The notes under the pieces are model-generated. The model saw only the letters and a list, made by a program, of their open reading frames with translations, searched no databases and was not told the origin of the DNA. From a virus: DNA of 23,824 nt. The stretch is taken from the IMG/VR virus record IMGVR_UViG_3300035661_002495, positions 1-23,824 of that record. One strand, written 5' to 3'. Shown one piece after another: positions 8,515 to 15,369 of the stretch. Position 1 is the stretch's first letter; each line of letters begins with the position of its first letter. A program made the position numbers and the translations under genes.

Positions 8515-8682
8515 TTACGATTTTGGATAGCGCTGTTTGACGGCGTCACACCTGGCCAGATAGTCGGTCATTTTTGAAGCGTCCCCTTTCGCCTGCCAGT
8601 AAAGCGCATCGGCCAGATCGGCGAGCAACGGATATTCCTTTGCGCGCAGCACGCGATAATCCTCGATGTGATTGATGATCAT
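8515..8682 (-). CDS. Small phage tail-region protein, 55 aa
   Basis: A short gene MIINHIEDYRVLRAKEYPLLADLADALYWQ... ending AVKQRYPKS. The ATG at 8682 overlaps the previous stop as ATGA, a strong sign that it is real despite its size. The pattern YPxLADxADAxYWQAxGD...Y...CDAVKxxYPK is one I associate with small proteins encoded after J or beside tail fibres in many temperate phages. Predicted to be all helical. Its exact role is unknown; a small assembly factor is a guess. It is the last gene before the hairpin at 8469-8491. Confidence 0.8.
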   Translation of the reverse strand: MIINHIEDYRVLRAKEYPLLADLADALYWQAKGDASKMTDYLARCDAVKQRYPKS

Positions 8683-9023
8683 TTTGTAACGGTAAAAATG
8701 GCGTCGAGATAGGGGAAAGCGGTCACGGTGACGGTATAGGTGCCCACCAGCGCCAGATTAAGCGTCGCCGTGCTGTCGGTGCAGGGGTATTCGGATGCAT
8801 TGATCCGGATCACGCACGGTACCGGCAGGTTCGACAGGATGGTGCCGGAAAGCGTGGCCGGGTTCGCCGGCCTTGGTGTTGCCACTTCACCGACGATGTA
8901 CTGGAGATCTGCGTCTGCGGTGCCGACATAGATATTTCCGTCCTGTAGTTCCAGCATACTGGTGGGCATGCTGCCGGTCGCCAGTATCTTGCCGGTGTCA
9001 TCATATTTCGCAAAATCTGTCAT
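8679..9023 (-). CDS. Tail-tip accessory protein following J, 114 aa
   Basis: Starts MTDFAKYDDTGKILATGSMP at an ATGA overlap with the J stop and ends with an ATGA overlap with the 55-aa gene. The first part (KYDxTGKILxxGSMP...LELQDGNIYVGTADADLQYIV) is a pattern common in small phage proteins near J. The second part (TLSGTILSNLPVPCVIRINASEYPCTDSTATLNLALVGTYTVTVTAFPYLDAIFTVTK) looks like an immunoglobulin-like beta domain. Such domains are often displayed on phage particles and may bind surface sugars. No enzyme motif is seen. The longer open frame upstream to 9473 is an out-of-frame reading of J. Confidence 0.8.
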   Translation of the reverse strand: MTDFAKYDDTGKILATGSMPTSMLELQDGNIYVGTADADLQYIVGEVATPRPANPATLSGTILSNLPVPCVIRINASEYPCTDSTATLNLALVGTYTVTVTAFPYLDAIFTVTK

Positions 9024-12000
9024 CGCATGACTCCCAGTATTGTGATCGCCCACTGCCCCAGATTCCAGGTGCCGCCGCCGGGCCAGTCGTTGCCGAACCA
9101 GAGCGTGAATGAATGTGCGCCCGCGCCGAGACTGACGACGGTCGACGCAACATGCGAAGTCGTGATGCTGGAAGGTGCGGTGTCCGATGCAGTCAGCACT
9201 ACTCCGCCATCCGCGTGAACCTCGACCCGGGAGTTGCCACCTCTGCTGCCAGGCACTCCGGTCTGCCAGGTGACGATAATGACCACCGGCGTAGTAACTG
9301 GATAGCTGACATTCATGGCGGCCGCCGCGACCTGCGACATCACATAACTTGCGCTGCCCGTGAACGGCCCGGCGCCGCCATTGCCGCTGATCGATGCAGG
9401 GACCGTGACGGCGTTGCCGCCGATGCTGAGCGTGCCAACCGCCGCCGCAGCGATCTTCGCGTTCGTTATCCATGCGGTGCCGATGAGCGCCTGGCTGATA
9501 AAGGTCTGCCCGCCCTGTATCACGAACGGCGTGGTCAGGGTGCCGCTGCTTTCATCGATCATCGCGATGCGGTTGGCGGACAGCAGGATCTGCGATTCGA
9601 CGATGCCGGTGCTGTTCGAGACGCCGACGCCGATTGATGCCAGATAGGTACTACCTCCGACGGCGATCTGGGTCTTGATCGTCGACATTGCCGACAACTG
9701 GCCATTGGTTCCGGCGATCGCGCTGGTGGCGGTCTGTGCCGACGCACTGGCGTTATTCGCGGTTGCCGCGACCGTCGTGATGCTAGACGACAACGCACTG
9801 TCGGCACTGGCGCGCGAGCTCGCCTCCGACTGGATGGCGGCGATATTGCCGTTGGCCGTTGCTACTACGCTGTCGATGCGGGTCGACAGGGCGCCGTCCG
9901 CACCGGCCCGCGCATATTGTTCCGTGACGATGGCGGCCGTATTGCCATTGGCGGTCGCGGCCACACTGTCGATCCGCGTCGACAAGGCACCATCGGCACC
10001 AGCACGTGCAATCTGTTCGCTGGTAATGGCTGCCGTATTGTTGGCGGCAGTCGCCGCCACGGTTGTCACCAGCGTCGAAATCGCGCTATCGGCATTGGCG
10101 CGCGCGGTCTGTTCGGAGAGGATCAGCGCAGTATTGCCGTTGGCGGTCGCTGACACGCTGCTGATCTGGCTGGCCAGCGCATCGGTTGCGGTGATGCGCT
10201 GGGCCGTTTCTGTCGTTACCTGGGCGGCGACACCGCCGATGGTGGTGGTCAGGGTATCCCGCGCGATTTTGAGTGCGTTGTCTGCGGCGATCAGGCCGGT
10301 CAGCTGGGTCGCGGCCAGTTGGTCCTGCTGACCGACGCCGTTTAACAGTACGTCGATCTGCTGCAGCACCGGGCCTATGATTGCCTCGGCATCTTCGATT
10401 GGTTGCAGGACGTCCTGCCCGAGTTGCGTCTTGCCGATCTGGCCAGCCAGATAGCTGAGGATTTCGGTTGAGTCGGTACTGGTGGTGGCCGACGCCGGAC
10501 CCGACCAGGCGCTTGCGTTGCCACTGGTATCCACTACGCGCGCCCAGTAATAGAGCGTGATGCCGGCTGCCAGGCCCAGTTGCGTCCATTGTGCGGTCGG
10601 GTAGGCAATCTCGGCCAGTTTTACGGCATCGGTCTGGTCGTTTGATGCGCCGCCCCAGATCTCGATCAGCTTGGTATCGACCGATAGTGGGTAAATCCAG
10701 GCCAGCTGGATCTGGAGTATGCCACCTGAAGCAGACAGCGCCGTGAGCGGCTGCGGCGCACTGGTCTTGGCGCCGACCACATAGGTGAGGCTTGCTGGCG
10801 TCGATTCGAGGCCGATGGTGGAAACGGCCACCACGGAAAAATAGTACGTGCTCACGTCGACGTTGTCGATATCGATCGAACTCTGGTGCGCGTCGCGCGC
10901 GTCCGTCTGTCCGCTGGCGGTACGCCAGGAAACGTGGAAGGTTCCGGCAGCCGATGTCCACGACAGGGTTAGGCGCAAGCCGATCACCTGGCCCGCGACA
11001 ATATAGGGCGATGTCATGGCCGACAGATCGCAAGGACTATCCGGCACGGTCTTGATATTGCTGACCTGCGGCAGGTCGAACTGGGCACCGCTGTCGACCA
11101 GAGCGAACAGGCCGTCGTAGTGCGCGATGGCGACAATGTCGACCACATTGTTGCCGCTTTCCTGCACGCCCATCACGCGCCAGGTCTCGGCCGCCAGATC
11201 ATTGGCGGCAATCACGAAGATCGCATTGGTTTGCGGTGCCGCCGCCAGCGGTGGCGTGATGCTGACGGTGCGGGTCGTCCCCGGCGCATTGATGATTGCG
11301 CTCACATTGGTGCTGCCGTCGCTGCCGATCACGTTGATCGAGTAGGACTTGCCTTCTTCGATGACGAAGTCGGCATCCAGTGTCAGCGACGCGGGGGTGG
11401 ACGCAGGGGATGAACCTAGCCGGCCGCCCATGCGTTTGCCCGACCGGTTCAGGTCGGTGGTTTTGATGATCGCGCCAGGGTACAGCGTGCAGCTATCCAG
11501 CCCCGCCTTGAACGACAGGGATTCGGTCGCATATTTTTCCGTGGCCAGCAGCCACTGGCCCAGCCGGTGCGCCTGTCCCTTGGAGGCACAGCCAAATGCG
11601 GTCAATTGCGTCTGCACTACGCCCAGTTGCCTGATGCCGTCGTCGTCCTGTACATACTCGACCTTTTGCCGATAGAAGTCGGTCGGGTCGTTCCATGCCA
11701 CCAGGGCGACGGTGTGGCGCTGCTTGATCGAGGTGCCGGAGTAACTGAAGACCCCGTCAATGACGTTCGCATTGGTGTACAGCGCGCTGGCATCCGCCGG
11801 GCGATCCTGCATCGCGACGATGGTGCCGGCGCTCCAGAACGTGATCGCCCTGAAAATCGACGAAAAATTCTGGGCAACGGTATACGCTTCGGCGGATGTC
11901 TGCAGATACAGGTTGCAGGTAAAGCGCGGCTCGAACCCGCCATAGCCGTCCGGCACGATCTCATCGCAGTAACGTGCGATCGCATACAGCGACCACTTGT

Positions 12001-12982
12001 CGATACTGGATGGATCGATGAAATCACCCAGGCCGTAGCGGCTATTGGTCAGCAGATCATAAAAACACCAGGCCGGGTTATCCGACCATGCCAGCTTGAA
12101 GCTGCCATCCCATATATCGGCGTAGGTGCGCACGATCGGGTCATAATTGGCGGGCACGCGGATGATCAGTCCCTTGATGCCATACGCGCGACTCGGAATC
12201 GACGTGAATTGCGACGCGTCGATCTGCGTGCCGACCAGCGCCGAGTTCGGGTACGCCAGGCGCGAACTGACGATGCCGGTGTAACTGTCGAAGAAGGTTT
12301 TGTTGTTGACGGCGGAAGTCGTGGCATCGCCGCTGACACGCGTGACCCGCACATCCCACGGCCCCGTCCCATCCAGCCTGATCAGGTAAGCGCGCTGATA
12401 GCGGCTGCTGGTCTTGCCGGAAATGGTATCGCTGACTTTGTTGATGTAGCCGCCACCATCGGTCTGCACTTCAACCGTGATGTCGACGGAACTGCCGGTG
12501 ATGTTGCCGTTGGTGGTGTCCTGCGTGGTCAGTGCCGGCACCGATACGGTGACGCGCAGGCTGTCGAGATTCGGATCCGTCAGCGTGCGGACGATAGGCA
12601 CGCCGTTTTTGACCTCGACGCCGACCGCAGTTTCGTATTCAACGTCGGATACATTATCCAGCGGTAATTGGTCCTGCGTGCCGTTGCACCATTGCGCCGC
12701 GACGTTGACAAAATTAAAGGTGCCATCGGTATTTTGCAGCGGGCCGCCAGATACCTGAGCCGATCCATCCGGATTCTGCAGCGGCACCTCGTTCAGGTAG
12801 ATCGACTGCAAGCCATTGACCAGCCCGACGATCGGCCCTTCGCACAGCACATCGATCACCGTGGCGATCTGCGTGGAACGCAGGCTGTCGGAAACCTCCG
12901 TCGCACCGGACCCGCCACCGCCTTTGCTGCCACCCGCGCCGCGGATGGTCAGGGGCTTCATGGCGAAATTGACATCATTCAT
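9020..12982 (-). CDS. J: Tail-tip host specificity protein J (central fibre), 1320 aa
   Basis: Lambda J-type protein forming the hub and central fibre of the tail tip; it fixes host range. Start MNDVNFAMKPLTIRG overlaps the I gene stop as ATGA. The N-terminal half carries the conserved J core, including VIDVLCEGPIVGLVNG (about residues 40-55) and LLTNSRYGLGDFI (about 310), then the Phage-tail_3 region to about 470. Residues about 645-830 look like fibronectin-III-like domains, ending before EILSYLAGQIGKTQLGQDVL. Residues about 915-1065 hold five 30-aa repeats (TANGNTAAI..E..ARAxADGALSTRIDSV), a probable trimeric coiled coil. The last 170 residues form a distinct C-terminal domain, probably the receptor-facing tip. 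Lambda J is 1132 aa, so this one is somewhat longer. No frameshift seen. Confidence 0.95.
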   Translation of the reverse strand: MNDVNFAMKPLTIRGAGGSKGGGGSGATEVSDSLRSTQIATVIDVLCEGPIVGLVNGLQSIYLNEVPLQNPDGSAQVSGGPLQNTDGTFNFVNVAAQWCNGTQDQLPLDNVSDVEYETAVGVEVKNGVPIVRTLTDPNLDSLRVTVSVPALTTQDTTNGNITGSSVDITVEVQTDGGGYINKVSDTISGKTSSRYQRAYLIRLDGTGPWDVRVTRVSGDATTSAVNNKTFFDSYTGIVSSRLAYPNSALVGTQIDASQFTSIPSRAYGIKGLIIRVPANYDPIVRTYADIWDGSFKLAWSDNPAWCFYDLLTNSRYGLGDFIDPSSIDKWSLYAIARYCDEIVPDGYGGFEPRFTCNLYLQTSAEAYTVAQNFSSIFRAITFWSAGTIVAMQDRPADASALYTNANVIDGVFSYSGTSIKQRHTVALVAWNDPTDFYRQKVEYVQDDDGIRQLGVVQTQLTAFGCASKGQAHRLGQWLLATEKYATESLSFKAGLDSCTLYPGAIIKTTDLNRSGKRMGGRLGSSPASTPASLTLDADFVIEEGKSYSINVIGSDGSTNVSAIINAPGTTRTVSITPPLAAAPQTNAIFVIAANDLAAETWRVMGVQESGNNVVDIVAIAHYDGLFALVDSGAQFDLPQVSNIKTVPDSPCDLSAMTSPYIVAGQVIGLRLTLSWTSAAGTFHVSWRTASGQTDARDAHQSSIDIDNVDVSTYYFSVVAVSTIGLESTPASLTYVVGAKTSAPQPLTALSASGGILQIQLAWIYPLSVDTKLIEIWGGASNDQTDAVKLAEIAYPTAQWTQLGLAAGITLYYWARVVDTSGNASAWSGPASATTSTDSTEILSYLAGQIGKTQLGQDVLQPIEDAEAIIGPVLQQIDVLLNGVGQQDQLAATQLTGLIAADNALKIARDTLTTTIGGVAAQVTTETAQRITATDALASQISSVSATANGNTALILSEQTARANADSAISTLVTTVAATAANNTAAITSEQIARAGADGALSTRIDSVAATANGNTAAIVTEQYARAGADGALSTRIDSVVATANGNIAAIQSEASSRASADSALSSSITTVAATANNASASAQTATSAIAGTNGQLSAMSTIKTQIAVGGSTYLASIGVGVSNSTGIVESQILLSANRIAMIDESSGTLTTPFVIQGGQTFISQALIGTAWITNAKIAAAAVGTLSIGGNAVTVPASISGNGGAGPFTGSASYVMSQVAAAAMNVSYPVTTPVVIIVTWQTGVPGSRGGNSRVEVHADGGVVLTASDTAPSSITTSHVASTVVSLGAGAHSFTLWFGNDWPGGGTWNLGQWAITILGVMR

Positions 12983-13548
12983 ACCGCAACCTGCTCCACC
13001 GACAAGCCAGCGGAGACGACCTGTGAACCGATTATCATCGTGCCATAGCAGATCGGCACCGGATTGCCTTGCGCTGTCGTGTTGATCGGGCCATTGAAGC
13101 AATACGATGCCTGGTTATTGGCAGGCGTGGCAGGGCCGGGAGGGCGTATCAGCATCTGCGCGATACCGCCGACCACCATCGAAACGCCGATATTCACCAG
13201 CCACGACTGATCAAAATACGCGCCGACCACCACCAGGACGGCGCCCAGGATTGTCTGAAACACGCCGTGTCCGGCTCCGGCCACGACGGGTACGATCCTG
13301 ATGGCGGCATCGCTAACCGGTACAGACAGATCGTTTTTGCCGACATTGCGCTTGCCGACGAACACATGATAACCAGGCGCCGAATGCTCGAACATGTACG
13401 CCTCGAATCCTTCCAGATTGGCGCGCAGCGCGCGAATGGCTTCTGCCGGAGACTTGACGTCGAAGCGGAACACCCGCCCGAACCGCTTGCCCAGATGCCC
13501 GTACAGTCTCACTTCACGCATCGCGTTTTGCATCGCATTGTGCATCAT
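12979..13548 (-). CDS. I: Tail assembly protein I, 189 aa
   Basis: Lambda gpI-type protein, needed for tail-tip assembly and generally not retained in the tail. The N-terminal part (REVRLYGHLGKRFGRVFRFDVKSPAEAIRAL) is the ubiquitin-like fold of this family, followed by VFVGKRNVGKNDLSVPV and two hydrophobic Gly/Val-rich segments (GVFQTILGAVLVVVGAYF and LVNIGVSMVVGGIAQMLI, residues about 95-135). It ends with NPVPICYGTMIIGSQVVSAGL, the conserved end of the family. The double ATG at 13548/13545 has AGGAG 5-8 nt upstream. The gene overlaps the 3' end of K by 35 nt and J by 4 nt. Confidence 0.92.
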   Translation of the reverse strand: MMHNAMQNAMREVRLYGHLGKRFGRVFRFDVKSPAEAIRALRANLEGFEAYMFEHSAPGYHVFVGKRNVGKNDLSVPVSDAAIRIVPVVAGAGHGVFQTILGAVLVVVGAYFDQSWLVNIGVSMVVGGIAQMLIRPPGPATPANNQASYCFNGPINTTAQGNPVPICYGTMIIGSQVVSAGLSVEQVAV

Positions 13549-14278
13549 CCAGGCTCCTGTGTCGCACTACCTTGACGGTGCTGCGCTGCCAGTAGCCGCC
13601 GTAGATATCGCGGCTCGACAGGCGGTTCATGCAGTGCTGCAAAATGCATCCGTCGCCGATGTATACGGCGGCGTGGTTCGGCACTACCGAGCCGATTTGC
13701 ATTAACAGCACATCATGTTTTTGCATTGTGTCTTCCGCGGCTACCGGGACGAAGCCCGCTTGTCCGAAATTATGCAGATACAGATTGCTGCCCTTTGCGT
13801 TGCGCTCTTTCAGCCACCATTCCTCGTCGCGCTCGAAATCAGGAATGTCAAGCGACAGTTCGCACCGGTAGTAATCCCGGATCAGCGAGTAGCAGTCCAG
13901 AATCCCGTGCGAAAAATTGCGCCCTACCAGCGGCGCCTGATAACCTGTCGGCGCAAACGTATGGATCGCACCCGTGGGCCAGTTGACGATGATCCACGGC
14001 AAGCCCGAGCGTTCGCAGCCAACCAGATCGGCCTCGGACGGCAGCGGCGACATGCCGGGATGGCTGTGGACGATGTGCGTGATCTCGCCGGCTTCCTCGG
14101 CTGCGGCATAGTCTTCCGGCCTGATCGCGAAGTGGCTGTTACCGGAAGCGATATTGGCGCAGGGGATATAGCGCTGTCTGCCACGGGCGATGATCACCAC
14201 GCCGCAGCATTCGCGCGGATAGGCGCGTTCGGCGTCGGCGCGGATCGCTGCGAGAACAGAATCGGTGACCGGATTCAT
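13514..14278 (-). CDS. K: Tail-tip protein K: JAMM peptidase plus NlpC/P60 domain, 254 aa
   Basis: Lambda gpK-type tail assembly protein. The N-terminal JAB/MPN domain keeps the full metal set: E23 in RECCG, H71 and H73 in HSHPG, S81 and D84 in PSEAD. The C-terminal NlpC/P60 domain keeps C129 in ILDCYSLIRDYYR and H202 in PNHAAVYIGDG, so both a metallopeptidase and a peptidoglycan cysteine hydrolase activity are possible. This would suit opening the cell wall on infection or processing tip proteins. Start MNPVTDSVL overlaps the L stop as ATGA; the frame upstream is an out-of-frame reading of L. All key residues are present, so it looks active. Confidence 0.94.
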   Translation of the reverse strand: MNPVTDSVLAAIRADAERAYPRECCGVVIIARGRQRYIPCANIASGNSHFAIRPEDYAAAEEAGEITHIVHSHPGMSPLPSEADLVGCERSGLPWIIVNWPTGAIHTFAPTGYQAPLVGRNFSHGILDCYSLIRDYYRCELSLDIPDFERDEEWWLKERNAKGSNLYLHNFGQAGFVPVAAEDTMQKHDVLLMQIGSVVPNHAAVYIGDGCILQHCMNRLSSRDIYGGYWQRSTVKVVRHRSLDDAQCDAKRDA

Positions 14279-14979
14279 TGCACCAGCCCACAGCCGGGGA
14301 AGCCGCCATACGGCAGGACACCAGTACCGAAGCGCAATTTGCAGTCGGTGAGCCGCTTGCCGCACAGGTCCTGGGTAAGGTCAGTGGTGGCCGTGCCGTC
14401 CTCATTGGCGACTGCGCCTCCTGTATATCCGCACTCGGGCGAGCGATAGACCCAGGCGCAGCAATTCTGGATCATCTGCCGACGCGGCAGCGTCACGCCC
14501 TGCATGTCCAGTGCAGATGCCAGCTCGAATTCCAGTGTTGACGGGTTTTCGTTCGATTTGCGGTCGATGATCCAGATATCGTCCGGCAGCGCCTGATTCG
14601 GATCAGCTTGCGGGTTACCGGCCGCGAAGTTTGCGGCGTCCAGGAAGCGCGCAAAGGTGCGCTTGCGGATGAATTTGCATCCCAAAAAATAGCCGAACTG
14701 GCGCGCCTCGGCGCCCATCAGTCCTTGTGTATTGGATACTTTCACCAGTGGACGCGGCAGCGCGCCCGTGCTGCGCTTGTCAAAACCAGTCGCTTCGATC
14801 GGAAAGCGGGCATAGGTCTGCCCCTGCCACACGACGTCACCGGCCAGTTCGTTGGTGCCGGCATGAAAATAAAACATGCCGCCCCCCTGTTTGCTCAGGT
14901 CCAGCACGAACAGTTCGATCATTGCCGAAGGCGCCAGACTTTGTATTTCAGACTGGATGGTTTCAGATTGGAGTGTCAT
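14275..14979 (-). CDS. L: Minor tail protein L, 234 aa
   Basis: Lambda gpL-type tail-tip hub protein. The pattern APSAMIELFVLDLSKQGGGMFYFHAGTNE at residues about 17-45 and FPIEATGFDKRSTGALPRP at 59-77 are typical. The C-terminal third has the family's conserved cysteines: NCCAW (about 177), PECGY (about 187), LCGK and DCKLRFG, expected to hold an iron-sulphur cluster. The start is 54 nt after the M stop; there is no clear ribosome site and the hairpin at 14986-15010 lies immediately upstream, which may lower its expression. Its stop overlaps K as ATGA. Confidence 0.93.
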   Translation of the reverse strand: MTLQSETIQSEIQSLAPSAMIELFVLDLSKQGGGMFYFHAGTNELAGDVVWQGQTYARFPIEATGFDKRSTGALPRPLVKVSNTQGLMGAEARQFGYFLGCKFIRKRTFARFLDAANFAAGNPQADPNQALPDDIWIIDRKSNENPSTLEFELASALDMQGVTLPRRQMIQNCCAWVYRSPECGYTGGAVANEDGTATTDLTQDLCGKRLTDCKLRFGTGVLPYGGFPGCGLVQ

Positions 14980-14985
14980 GGATGC

Positions 14986-15010
14986 AAAAATGCCGCTCGG
15001 AGAGCGGCAT
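14986..15010 (-). terminator. Terminator-like hairpin between M and L
   Basis: On the minus strand ATGCCGCTC, loop TCC, GAGCGGCAT form a perfect 9-bp stem, followed by TTTTGC. It ends 7 nt before the L start codon, with no space for a promoter after it. It may reduce expression of the tail-tip genes relative to tube and tape measure genes. Confidence 0.7.
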
Positions 15011-15033
15011 CATGGTTGATGAGTGATTAATGA

Positions 15034-15369
15034 TTAATTCCCGAAATCCTGCTCAAAGGTGGCGGTGATTGTCCACAATTTGTCGGTGTTGATTTGCGCC
15101 GCATAGTCGGCGCAGGTAAAGCGGAAACTGACCACCTCTCCCGGCGGCTGCCAGTCGAACGCAGTTACGCCGGCGGCAGCGCGCAGAAAACCCATGATCG
15201 CGTCGCGGTCGGCGGCACGCTTGTTCGAGAACGTGAGCGACCATGACTGCGGGTTGATATTCAGGCCAAATGCCGTGCGCTGCGCATAGCCGTCCCCGAA
15301 CTTGGCGACCACGACTCTGGGTTTTTCGGTGAGCTGGGCGTTGCTGGGCGGGAAAGTAAAAGCCGTCAT
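15034..15369 (-). CDS. M: Minor tail protein M, 111 aa
   Basis: Lambda gpM-type (Phage_min_tail) protein of the tail tip. It shows the family pattern: an N-terminal MTAFTFPPSNAQLTEKPRVVVAKFGDGYAQRTAFGLN, a central WSLTFSNKRAADRDAIMGFLRAAAGVTAFDWQPPGE, and a final LWTITATFEQDFG. The length matches lambda M (109 aa). The ATG overlaps the tape measure stop as ATGA. No unusual features. Confidence 0.94.
   Translation of the reverse strand: MTAFTFPPSNAQLTEKPRVVVAKFGDGYAQRTAFGLNINPQSWSLTFSNKRAADRDAIMGFLRAAAGVTAFDWQPPGEVVSFRFTCADYAAQINTDKLWTITATFEQDFGN

Noticed and set aside
9113-9473. Upstream extension of the 114-aa gene to 9473 on the minus strand
   Set aside because: The extra residues are J read in another frame; the ATGA overlap at 9023 gives the true start.
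11567-12667. Plus-strand 366-aa open frame within J
   Set aside because: Antisense shadow; the minus strand carries conserved J motifs throughout.
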